Shown in pieces: positions 48,247-56,043 of a stretch of DNA of 64,000 bases. The DNA lies in contig JAHBYY010000012.1 of assembly GCA_019635715.1 (NCBI GenBank), positions 1 through 64,000 on the forward strand. Direction: 5' to 3'. The translations under genes and the position numbers were made by a program. Under the pieces are notes generated by a model. That model was not told the DNA's origin and did no database searches. It saw nothing but the letters and a program-made list of their open reading frames with translations. How positions within the stretch are numbered: position 1 is the stretch's first letter; the number at the start of each line of letters is the position of its first letter. The DNA comes from Rhizobiaceae bacterium (GTDB lineage: Bacteria; Pseudomonadota; Alphaproteobacteria; Rhizobiales; Rhizobiaceae).

Positions 48247-49283
48247 CGCGCGAATGCCGGCATCACGTCGGCAATGAAGCGCTCGAGCGAGGCCTTCTTG
48301 CGCTCGAAGCTCATGCCGGTGTCGATCCAGACGGCGTATTCGTCGTAGCCCATCGCCTGATAGGCCTTGATCCGCGCGGTGACGTCGTCTGCGGTGCCGA
48401 TCGGCAGGTTCCTGCGCATCGTCTCGGGCAGGAGATTGGGGTTGGCGGCGAGGTCGGCTTCGCTCAGACGCTCGATCAGGCCCTGACGGATCGGCCGCTC
48501 GTTTTTGAACCAGGCGAAGAAGTAGTTGTAATATGTGCTGACTTCCTTGGCGGCCTGCTGGACATCGGCTTCGTCGGCGCCGACATAGGTATGCGCCAGC
48601 AGCATGATCTTCGGGCGAGGCAGGTCCGGATATTTCGCGCAAGCCGCGTTGAACTTGCCCATCAGATTCTCGATCTCGGCATCGCCGTTCGACAGCGGCG
48701 TCACCTGCACGTTGCAGCCATTGGCGACGGCGAATTCGTGGCTGTTGGGGTCGCGCGCGGCGACCCACAGCGGCGGGTGCGGCGACTGCACAGGCTTCGG
48801 CGCGGAAGTGGTGGCGGGAAACGTCCAGAACTCGCCATCATGGGCGTAGTCGCCTTCCCACACGCCCTTGATCGCCGGAACCAGCTCGCGCATGCGCTGG
48901 CCGGCGGTCCAGGCGTCGAGGCCCGGATGCAATCGTTCGTATTCGAAACTGTAGGCGCCCCGCGCAATGCCGATCTCCAGCCGCCCGTCGGCGATGATGT
49001 CGGTCATGGCTGCCTCGCCGGCGAGCTTGATCGGATGCCAGAACGGCGCGATCACGGTGCTGGTGCCGAGACGAACGTTTCTGGTGCGCCGCGCCAGGTC
49101 GGCGAGGTTGATGAACGGATTGGGCGCGATGGTGAAGTCCATCCCGTGGTGCTCGCCCGTCCACACCGCATGCATCCCGGCGCGGTCGGCGATCTCGCAA
49201 AGCCGGATGAACTCGTCATAGAGCTGGACGTGGCTCTGGCTGGCGTCGAGCCGCTCCATGTGAACGAAGAGGGAGAACTTCAT
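48243..49283 (-). CDS. LLM-class flavin-dependent monooxygenase
   Basis: A 346-residue bacterial luciferase-like protein: MKFSLFVHMERLD, WTGEHHGMDFTIAPNPF, RLEIGIARGAYSFEYERL and PLWVAARDPNSHEFAV. It uses reduced flavin and O2. The adjacent flavin reductase gene overlaps it (ATGA, 49280-49283), so the pair forms a two-component monooxygenase like RutA/RutF. ALDH and hydrolase genes on either side suggest it opens or cleaves its substrate. The substrate is unknown. Confidence 0.88.
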   Translation of the reverse strand: MKFSLFVHMERLDASQSHVQLYDEFIRLCEIADRAGMHAVWTGEHHGMDFTIAPNPFINLADLARRTRNVRLGTSTVIAPFWHPIKLAGEAAMTDIIADGRLEIGIARGAYSFEYERLHPGLDAWTAGQRMRELVPAIKGVWEGDYAHDGEFWTFPATTSAPKPVQSPHPPLWVAARDPNSHEFAVANGCNVQVTPLSNGDAEIENLMGKFNAACAKYPDLPRPKIMLLAHTYVGADEADVQQAAKEVSTYYNYFFAWFKNERPIRQGLIERLSEADLAANPNLLPETMRRNLPIGTADDVTARIKAYQAMGYDEYAVWIDTGMSFERKKASLERFIADVMPAFAR

Positions 49284-50224
49284 CGGGGCGCCCCCTGGAC
49301 GAGCGCGTGCACCTGACCGCGCTCCTCGTTGCCGACATACATGCCGAAATTGCCGATCCGGCTTTCGGCGACATAGCGCTTCAGCACGTCGCCCGTCGCG
49401 GAGTCCGCCAGGCGGTCGAGCGGCAGGGCGTCGAGCGGGAAGAAGCGTCCGGCGCGCGGCGCGCCGTCACCGAGTTCGCAGCGATAGACGATATGCTGCT
49501 CGCCGTTCTTGCTGTCCTGGTAGACGGAATAGAGGAATCCGACGGAAGCCGGGAGACCGCTCGTCTCGGCAAGATGCAACTGCAAACGGTCCGGATTGGC
49601 GCCGGCGGAGAGCCGGCAGGCCGGCAGCGCATAGCGGCCCTGCCCGTCTTCGACCAGCAGAACCTCGTCGCGCCGGGCCGCTACGGCCCCGGCCGTGACG
49701 TCGCCGGCTGCCGCGGCAACCGCCTTCTGCGCCAGCGCGGGCGCGAAATAGCTGCCGCGGGCATAGCCGAGGCCGTTCGCATTGCCGTTCTCGAAGGCCT
49801 CGACGCGGCCGATCAGGATCACGTGGTCGCCCCCGTCGACGATGTCGTGCAGGGCGCAATCGAACCATGCCGCGACACCGCCCAGGATCGGCGAACCGTG
49901 CGGGCCAGGCTGCCAGTCCAGCCCGGCGAAGCGGTCTTCGACCGGCCTCGCGAAAGTATTGGAGATGTCCTTCTGATGCTCGGAGAGAACGTTGACCCCG
50001 AAGCCGGCGGCGCCCGTCAGCGTCTGGAAATTACGCGACGTGCGCGCCAGGCACACCAGGAGCAGCGGCGGATCGAGCGACAGGCTGGCGAAGGAATTGG
50101 CGGTGAAGCCGACCGGCTGACCGGCGGCATCGTGCGCCGTGACGACCGTCACTCCCGTCAGGAAGGCGCCGAACGCGTCGCGCAGCGCGCGCGGATCGAC
50201 AGCGGGGTGCAAATGGCCGTTCAT
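49280..50224 (-). CDS. flavin reductase with C-terminal Nudix-like domain
   Basis: A 314-residue protein. Residues about 10-165 form a flavin reductase (HpaC/RutF-like): FGAFLTGVTVVTAHDAAG, GFTANSFASLSLDPPLLLVCL, GFGVNVLSEHQ and CALHDIVDGGDHVILIGRVE. Residues about 185-314 (DEVLLVEDGQGRYALPACRL..., VYQDSKNGEQHIVYRC, RFFPLDALPLDRLAD) look like a Nudix fold but lack the glutamate-rich Nudix box, so this part is probably a ligand-binding or dimerisation domain. Stand-alone reductases are about 160-180 residues, so the extension is notable. It overlaps the hydrolase and monooxygenase genes at both ends. Confidence 0.82.
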   Translation of the reverse strand: MNGHLHPAVDPRALRDAFGAFLTGVTVVTAHDAAGQPVGFTANSFASLSLDPPLLLVCLARTSRNFQTLTGAAGFGVNVLSEHQKDISNTFARPVEDRFAGLDWQPGPHGSPILGGVAAWFDCALHDIVDGGDHVILIGRVEAFENGNANGLGYARGSYFAPALAQKAVAAAAGDVTAGAVAARRDEVLLVEDGQGRYALPACRLSAGANPDRLQLHLAETSGLPASVGFLYSVYQDSKNGEQHIVYRCELGDGAPRAGRFFPLDALPLDRLADSATGDVLKRYVAESRIGNFGMYVGNEERGQVHALVQGAPR

Positions 50225-51063
50225 GGGGCGACCTCCCGGGAGAGCCAGCGGGCGAGCGCGTCATTGACCAAGCCGGGCGCCGTCAGGTTCACCATATGGC
50301 GGTGGCCCGGGACGATGCAGGCCTCGCCGGACGGCGCAAGCGCCGCCATCGCCTCCGCCATCGCTGGCGTGGAATTGGGGTCGCCCTGCCCGGTGAGGAA
50401 AAGCGCCGGGCAGGTCACGCCGGGCCACGCATCGGCATAGATCTCGTCGCCCTCGGCGAAGGCGCGGTAGGCTGTGGCATAGCCTTCGACATCCACCGCG
50501 CGCAACCAGCCGCGCGTCAGCCGGTAGGCTCGGCTTTCCTGCTCATCCGGCCCGAACCAGCGCGCCAGCGGCCCGGCCGCATCGAAACTGCCCGAGGCAA
50601 TCGCCTCGGCGCGCGCCAACACCGCGGCGCGGGCGGCCGCATCGCGACGGAAGACGGAGTTGAGGAGCGCGACGCGACGGATGCGCGGACCGTGGCTGGC
50701 GGCAAGCCCGGCCGCGATCAACGCCCCCATCGAATGACCGGCGACGTTGACGCGGTCGAGGCCAAGCTCCTCCAGCACGCCGGCGAGCCAGGCCACGAAG
50801 GCCGGGAGACGCGCCTCCTTGGGCAGCCGGTCGCTCTCGCCATGTCCCGGCATGTCCACGGCGATCACCCGATGGGTGCCGGAAAGGGCCCTGATCTGCG
50901 GCGTCCACGCCTCGATGCGCATGCCAACGCCGTGGATGAGCAGCAACGGTTCGCCCTCCCCCCAGATGGCATAGGCCGCACCGCGATGCGTCTTGCGACG
51001 CGCCACCGCGACGTCCCGGGAGAGGTCGTCCGCCAGCGCCTCGGCGATCGGGGCCGACGCCAT
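50221..51063 (-). CDS. alpha/beta hydrolase
   Basis: A 280-residue alpha/beta-fold hydrolase: oxyanion segment LLIHGVGMRIEAW (about 41-53), nucleophile serine in VAGHSMGALIAAG (about S112), acid in LTGQGDPNST (about D228) and histidine in VPGHRHMVNL (about H257). It is RutD-like in position and type and probably hydrolyses the oxidised, ring-opened product (ester, amide or carbamate). Its ATG is 9 bases after the AA_synth gene and its stop overlaps the flavin reductase start. Confidence 0.88.
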   Translation of the reverse strand: MASAPIAEALADDLSRDVAVARRKTHRGAAYAIWGEGEPLLLIHGVGMRIEAWTPQIRALSGTHRVIAVDMPGHGESDRLPKEARLPAFVAWLAGVLEELGLDRVNVAGHSMGALIAAGLAASHGPRIRRVALLNSVFRRDAAARAAVLARAEAIASGSFDAAGPLARWFGPDEQESRAYRLTRGWLRAVDVEGYATAYRAFAEGDEIYADAWPGVTCPALFLTGQGDPNSTPAMAEAMAALAPSGEACIVPGHRHMVNLTAPGLVNDALARWLSREVAP

Positions 51064-51072
51064 GGCCGCGCC

Positions 51073-51672
51073 TCAGACCCCAGCCGGATTGGCGACGTCG
51101 CGGCCGAGTTCCTTCAGATCCTCGTAGCGGTTGCCGATGCGGTGATGCGGACGGCCGCCTATCGAAGCACCAAGCGCCACCACGATCTCGTGGGCGGCCG
51201 GGGCGTCGGGGATGGCGGTCTGAATGGTGAGATAGTGCGAGCGGCGGCCCTCGTCCTGCTTGTCCATCAGCGGGATCATGATCGGCGCGTTGGCCGGTCC
51301 GCGCGTATTGGTGAAGGCAAGATAGGTCTTGGCGCCGACCGCCTCGCGAAAATGGTTGCCGAAGCGCAGCGTGTGGATCAGCGCCGAAGCGTGCTCGACC
51401 TCGCCGTCGAGCCCGACCACGGCTGCCTTGCCGTAGCCTTCGACCGCCGCGCCCGACCCGGCCGCCTCGATGATCATGCCGGTGAGCAGCCTGCCGAGGA
51501 CCGGTGCGGCCTCGGCGATCGCCGGCTTGAGATCGTCGACGAAGCCCTTGCCGGCCCAGGGATTGGTGACGACCGCCATGGCGGCGATGAGCCTCAGCGG
51601 CGTCTCGGCGGCACGCCCTCCCTCGACCAGCGTGGTCTCCTGCTGCAGCAGCGTCTTGCGGATCACGAGCAT
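51073..51672 (-). CDS. AA_synth-family protein (PF06684)
   Basis: A 199-residue protein of the 'amino acid synthesis' family PF06684, recognisable from AVVTNPWAGKGFVDDLKPAI, LTGMIIEAAGSG, EGYGKAAVVGLDGEVEHA, HTLRFGNHFREAVGAKTYLAF and NTRGPANAPIMIPLMDK. Despite the family name no reaction is firmly known. It is the first gene of the nine-gene operon, 37 bases downstream of the operator at 51709-51718, so it is likely an enzyme of the same pathway. ATG 51672. Confidence 0.82.
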   Translation of the reverse strand: MLVIRKTLLQQETTLVEGGRAAETPLRLIAAMAVVTNPWAGKGFVDDLKPAIAEAAPVLGRLLTGMIIEAAGSGAAVEGYGKAAVVGLDGEVEHASALIHTLRFGNHFREAVGAKTYLAFTNTRGPANAPIMIPLMDKQDEGRRSHYLTIQTAIPDAPAAHEIVVALGASIGGRPHHRIGNRYEDLKELGRDVANPAGV

Positions 51673-51985
51673 CCGGATGGCCTTCGGTCATTTCTCATGA
51701 TGGTATTATGGCATACCAAACTTCGAGTCAATCGGCAAATGCCGGCGGCGCGGCGGACGAGGCGATGTTTGGGAGTGCGACATGCATTAATGTGCTGCGC
51801 CTGAGTCCAATTGGACGCAACGCGCTTTAGCGGTCCGAATCCGACAAGTGCATGCCGCGTATGTCGGCCGCTCAGGCAAAGAGCAGAACCGACAAATCAC
51901 AGTCAACTATATGATATAATTAGACCTTTGAATTTGACATTCGCTTGGGTCCGCGGGATGCGAACGTCAAATGCGTTCCACCAGG
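51673..51985. other. 313-bp intergenic region upstream of the AA_synth operon
   Basis: Contains the operator at 51709-51718 (within the longer near-palindrome TGGTATTATGGCATACCA, 51701-51718) and an AT-rich block near 51905-51935. No gene is seen. Confidence 0.5.
51709..51718. promoter_or_regulatory. GntR-type operator, copy 1
   Basis: TGGCATACCA, a near-palindrome of TGGTATACCA (VanR/FadR-like), lies 37 bases upstream of the operon start. A second identical 10-mer is at 52786-52795, upstream of the regulator gene. Confidence 0.6.
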
Positions 51986-52663
51986 TCAGTTCGGCTCGGT
52001 TTCGGCCTGCAGGGCCGCACGCGCCAACTGCGAAGCCCGCGCGACATGCGCCTCCGCCGCCTGCGCGGCGGCCTCACCGTCGCCGTTGCGGATCGCGTCG
52101 ACGATCTGCTGCATCTGGCGCGGTCCCTCGACGTCGCGATGCGGCGTCTTGATGGTCATGGCGCGCAGACGCGTGATGCGAGCCGTCAGCGACGACACGA
52201 TGCTCCAAGCGATCTCCTGCCCGGCGCCGGCGAACAGCAGCCGGTAGAATTCGCTGGTCTCGGCGAGCACCCGGTCCAGCTTGCGGGCGGCGTAGGCCTT
52301 GCGGATGCGGTCGAGCGCGCCCTGCAGCGCCTGCGCGGCCGCCTCCCCGCCGCGCTCGGCGCACGCCTTTGCGGCCATGCCCTCCAGGGCGCCGCGGATC
52401 TCGTAGATCTGCATGGCCTGATCAGTCGTCGTTGTCGCCACGACCGGACCGCGCAAGCCCGAGGTTGCGACAAGCCCTTCGGATTCCAGGTGGCGCAGCA
52501 CCTCGCGCACGATGGTGCGGCTGACGCCGAGCTGGGTGCAGAGATCGCGTTCGATGAGCCTTTCGCCGGGCTTGAAATGGCTGTCGAGAATGGCGTCGCG
52601 CATGCGGTCCAGCGCAAGGGTGCGCAAGGTTTTGTCCGGCCGCTCGACCTTCAGAGACTGCAT
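51986..52663 (-). CDS. GntR-family (FadR/VanR-like) transcriptional regulator
   Basis: A 225-residue regulator. The winged helix-turn-helix at about residues 10-75 contains LIERDLCTQLGVSRTIVREV, and the FCD domain runs from about 85 to 215 (GALEGMAAKACAERGG, FYRLLFAGAGQEI, QMQQIVDAIRNGDGEAAAQ). The ATG at 52663 is preferred over upstream frames. It lies next to the AA_synth operon on the same strand. The identical operators before both units mark it as the local repressor. Confidence 0.9.
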   Translation of the reverse strand: MQSLKVERPDKTLRTLALDRMRDAILDSHFKPGERLIERDLCTQLGVSRTIVREVLRHLESEGLVATSGLRGPVVATTTTDQAMQIYEIRGALEGMAAKACAERGGEAAAQALQGALDRIRKAYAARKLDRVLAETSEFYRLLFAGAGQEIAWSIVSSLTARITRLRAMTIKTPHRDVEGPRQMQQIVDAIRNGDGEAAAQAAEAHVARASQLARAALQAETEPN

Positions 52664-53079
52664 CGACACCCCTAAATTCCCTATTCCGTCGGCGCGTTTG
52701 CGATGTTGTCGCGCGATGGTCGTGCGCAGTTGCGGCGGCAAGCCCGGCTTTACGCGGAGGAACGCCCCCGTATGAAACCAAATTTGGCATACCATATTAT
52801 TTCAACTCGTCCGGCAGCTTCAAGCGCATTTCGTCTCTGGGCGTTTCGGGGAGCCCATGACGCAGTCGAATTGGCAACAGGACCGTCCGAGCTGGTCTCG
52901 TCGTGGGCGTCCGACCCGATCTTCGGCGTCGTCCCGCCTGCAACAAGATCTCGAGGAAGGCATGAGCCGCCCAAGTGTCGCCAAAGGCGCATGTGCTCAA
53001 CGAGCGTCACCGCAACTTGACGGGACGCAAGAACAAAGCGACAACATTTCGAAGTGGGTTGGAGAGACAGCGATTGCCC
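52664..53079. other. 416-bp region between gntR and the Wadjet locus
   Basis: Divergent region between the leftward gntR and the rightward jetA. It contains the operator at 52786-52795. Several open frames cross it on both strands, but none has a convincing start or recognisable domain. It probably marks the left junction of the defence island. Confidence 0.5.
52786..52795. promoter_or_regulatory. GntR-type operator, copy 2
   Basis: TGGCATACCA, identical to the 10-mer at 51709-51718, is 123 bases upstream of the gntR start, consistent with autoregulation. Confidence 0.55.
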
Positions 53080-54600
53080 ATGCAATTTGCAAGCGACTCA
53101 GCGAACCTGTTTCGCCATGTGAGCGCCGAGAAGGCCGCATTCTACCGCTGCATCATGGATGTCTTCGCGGCGGCCAAGCGGCAATACCGCTTGCAGTTGC
53201 GACCTGACGAAGTGCTTGCCGAGGCCCGATGGCCGGACGGGCCGCCGCGCATCGAGGAAGTCAACCTGGCGCTCGGCCAGCTTGCGGAGTGGGGCAATCT
53301 CGAATCGCATCCCGACACGGCGCGGGTTTCCAGCCTCACCGACTTCTATCGCGCCCGCTTCCTTTACCGGCTGTCGCAGGGCGGCGAGGCGGTGGAATCG
53401 GCATTGGCGGTGTTCGTGCAGACCTTGCAACGCCGCGCCGAGCTGCAGACCGTGGCGCTGGAGGACATAGCGAGCCGGTTGCAGGCGCTTCGGGCGCTGG
53501 CCGATGCCTCCGAACCGGATGTCGCCAAGATCCACGAAACGCTGCGGGATCTCGTGCGCGTCTTCGAAGGTCTGGCCGAGAACGCGCAGGCCTTCATGGC
53601 CGGGGTCGCGCGCAGCATCGAGCTGCAGCAGGCCGAGGCGGGTGCGGTCGCGAGCTACAAGAAGCGGCTGATCGATTATCTGGAACGCTTCATGGGCGAT
53701 CTGGTGCGCCGTTCCGACACCATCGCGCGCCTCATCACCGCCCTGGAACCGGGCATCGACGCCCTGCTCGGCCAGGTGGCCGAGCGCGAATCACGCGATG
53801 CGGCGCCCGGCGGGATGCCGGACCAGTCCGATGCGCGCGACCGTGCGCTGCAAACATGGCGCGAGCGGTGGAAGGGCCTGCGCGGCTGGTTCCTCAGCAC
53901 CGGCCACGAGCCGCCGCAAGCCGAACTCTTGCGCGCGCGGGCCCGCTCGGCCATCCCGCAACTGCTGGCAGCGATCGCCGCCCTCAACGAGCGGCGCAGC
54001 GGCCGCAGCGATCGCTCGGCCGATTTCCGTCTGCTCGCCGGCTGGTTCGCCGCCTGTGCCGACGACGGCGAGGCGCACCGGCTGGCGCGCGCCGCCTTCG
54101 CCCTCAATCCGGCGCGGCATTTCTCGCTCAATGCCGACGCGGACGCCGAGCTGCCGGCCAGCACCTCCTGGGCCGACGCCGCGCCGCTCAGGATTCATCC
54201 GCGTTTGCGCGAATATGGCGAAGCCGCGCCGCGCGGGCCGCCGCCCCGCGTGCACGACCGCGCCGAGGACCGCGCCTTTCTGGCGATGCAGCTCGCGGAA
54301 GAATCGCAGCAGGTGGCAGCGGCGCGCGAGCGCCTCGCCACCAGCCGCCCCGCGCGGCTTTCGGATCTGGGCGAACTCGACAGGCATGCCTTCGGCCTGT
54401 TCCTCGGGCTGCTCGGCGAAGCTCTCAGCGAACAGGCCGGGCCGGAGGCGCCAGTGGAACGGCAGACGGGCGACGGCCTGCTGCGCATACACCTGAGACC
54501 GCTCGCCCGCGACAGCCACGCCAGGATCGAAACGCCGCACGGCGTCTTTGCCGGGCGCGACCATCTGATCACCATAACGCCCTTGCAGGACAGCCGATGA
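53080..54600 (+). CDS. jetA: Wadjet type II protein JetA (DUF2397/TIGR02677)
   Basis: A 506-residue kleisin-like subunit. LFRHVSAEKAAFYRCIMDVF, LAQLAEWGNLESHPDTARV-like text (seen as GQLAEWGNLESHPDTARVSS) and DFYRARFLYRLSQGGEAVESAL are the N-terminal winged-helix features of TIGR02677; a helical middle and C-terminal winged part follow. Wadjet complexes detect and cleave circular plasmid DNA through SMC-type loop extrusion. The start could be ATG 53080 or TTG 53074; GGAGAGA lies 13 or 7 bases upstream. It is first of jetABCD, separated from jetB by a structured 171-base gap. Confidence 0.9.
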   Translation: MQFASDSANLFRHVSAEKAAFYRCIMDVFAAAKRQYRLQLRPDEVLAEARWPDGPPRIEEVNLALGQLAEWGNLESHPDTARVSSLTDFYRARFLYRLSQGGEAVESALAVFVQTLQRRAELQTVALEDIASRLQALRALADASEPDVAKIHETLRDLVRVFEGLAENAQAFMAGVARSIELQQAEAGAVASYKKRLIDYLERFMGDLVRRSDTIARLITALEPGIDALLGQVAERESRDAAPGGMPDQSDARDRALQTWRERWKGLRGWFLSTGHEPPQAELLRARARSAIPQLLAAIAALNERRSGRSDRSADFRLLAGWFAACADDGEAHRLARAAFALNPARHFSLNADADAELPASTSWADAAPLRIHPRLREYGEAAPRGPPPRVHDRAEDRAFLAMQLAEESQQVAAARERLATSRPARLSDLGELDRHAFGLFLGLLGEALSEQAGPEAPVERQTGDGLLRIHLRPLARDSHARIETPHGVFAGRDHLITITPLQDSR

Positions 54601-54663
54601 GAGCGGCGAACAGGCTCAACCCGCATTTCTCAGGCTCGGTGCGGCCTGTGCCGGTTCAAGGAG

Positions 54664-54735
54664 CCGGCAGGGCAGGAGCGGCGCGAAGAGCGATGCGGTG
54701 CCCATCGGGCGAGCGCCGCGACGCACCCTGCCGGC
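54664..54735 (+). repeat. nested inverted-repeat structure in the jetA-jetB gap
   Basis: A 72-base structure with three nested stems: GCCGGCAGGG (54664-54673) / CCCTGCCGGC (54726-54735), CGGCGC (54679-54684) / GCGCCG (54713-54718) and CGATG (54691-54695) / CATCG (54703-54707). It occupies most of the 171-base gap between jetA and jetB. It may be a structured RNA, a REP-like palindrome or an mRNA processing site. Confidence 0.6.
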
Positions 54736-54771
54736 TTCGTCAACCTGCACAGACCACATGGAGTGTGAGAA

Positions 54772-56043
54772 ATGCGGGTTAGCGACGGCCGCGACCTCGG
54801 CCTGCAGCAGCAGCGCTTCCAGCGCGAGGAGTTTCGCTCCTGCGTGCGGGCCCTGCTGATGACGCCTTTGATGAGCCCGGCCGATGATGATTTCGCCGCC
54901 GTGCGGCGCCAGGCCGAGGCGTTGCGCGAATGGTTTTCACGCGAGGCGGGCTGGATATTGCAGGTCGAGCGCGAGGGCGCGCGCCTCTACAAGCGTCCGG
55001 GCAACCTCACCGACTCGATGCGCGGCCTTCCCGGCTATGACCGCCGCCGCTATGTGCTGCTCTGTCTCGCCTGCGCGGTGCTCGAACGCGCCGATCCGCA
55101 GATCACCTTGCGGCTGCTGGGCGAGAGGCTGCTGGAACTTGCCGCCGAGCCGACGCTGGACTTCACCTTCACGCTCGAGGCGCAGCACGAGCGGCGCGAG
55201 CTCGTGTCGGTGTGCCGCACATTGCTGGACCTCGGAGTGCTGCACCGCGTCGCCGGCGACGAAGAGACCTTCGTGCAGGCCCGGGGCGATCAGGCGGATG
55301 CGCTCTACGACGTGCAGCGCCGCATGCTCGCCGGCATGCTGGCGGCGGTGCGCGGCCCATCCACCTGGACGCCGGAAGAAGCGCCGATCACGCTTGAGGC
55401 ACGGCTGCGCGCCATGGTCGACGAACATGTCGCGGACAGCGAGGAAGGCCGGCGCAAGGCGCTGCGCCACCAGCTCGCGCGCCGGCTTCTCGACGATCCG
55501 GTCGTCTATGTCGAAACGCTGGATGCGGAAGCCCGCGCCTATTTCCTGAACCAGCGCGGAACGATGGCCGCCCGCCTGTGCGATGCCGCCGGCCTGGTGG
55601 CGGAACAACGCGCGGAAGGGTTGGCGCTGGTCGACGAAGGCGGCCTGCTGACCGATGTGGCGATGCCCGCCGAGGGCACCGACGCCCATGTGACGCTGCT
55701 CGTCGCCGAGCACCTGGCCGCCAGCCAGAGGCAATGGCGAAAGGATGGTGCCGGCGTGGCGCAGGCTCCCGTCATGCGGGAGAACGACATTGCCGACTTC
55801 CTGCACGAGGCCAAGGAGAAATACGGGCGCTTCTGGCGCAAGTCGGCCCGCGAGCCCGGCGCGGAGCGCGAACTCACGGCAATCGCCATCGATCGGCTGG
55901 AAAAGCTGCAACTGGCGGTGCAAAAGGCCGGCGTCGTGCACCCGCTGCCGGCGCTCGCCCGCTTCGCGCTGGGCGAGGCCCAAATCCGCGAGACCCGCAA
56001 TGCGCCGGCCCCGGCGACCGGCTCCCTGTTCGGCCCGACATGA
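54772..56043 (+). CDS. jetB: Wadjet type II protein JetB (DUF2398/TIGR02678)
   Basis: A 423-residue protein of the DUF2398/TIGR02678 family, the MukE/KITE-like partner of the SMC subunit. Features: QREEFRSCVRALLMTPLMSP, REWFSREAGWILQVEREGARLYKRPG (about 60-85), GYDRRRYVLLCLACAVLERAD and the C-terminal FLHEAKEKYGRFWRKSARE. ATG 54772 follows GGAGTGTGAG. Its TGA overlaps the jetC start (ATGA, 56040-56043). Confidence 0.92.
   Translation: MRVSDGRDLGLQQQRFQREEFRSCVRALLMTPLMSPADDDFAAVRRQAEALREWFSREAGWILQVEREGARLYKRPGNLTDSMRGLPGYDRRRYVLLCLACAVLERADPQITLRLLGERLLELAAEPTLDFTFTLEAQHERRELVSVCRTLLDLGVLHRVAGDEETFVQARGDQADALYDVQRRMLAGMLAAVRGPSTWTPEEAPITLEARLRAMVDEHVADSEEGRRKALRHQLARRLLDDPVVYVETLDAEARAYFLNQRGTMAARLCDAAGLVAEQRAEGLALVDEGGLLTDVAMPAEGTDAHVTLLVAEHLAASQRQWRKDGAGVAQAPVMRENDIADFLHEAKEKYGRFWRKSAREPGAERELTAIAIDRLEKLQLAVQKAGVVHPLPALARFALGEAQIRETRNAPAPATGSLFGPT

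Noticed and set aside
52857-53207. Possible small gene upstream of jetA
   Set aside because: It overlaps the start of jetA by over 100 bases, has low-complexity Arg/Ser-rich composition and no domain.
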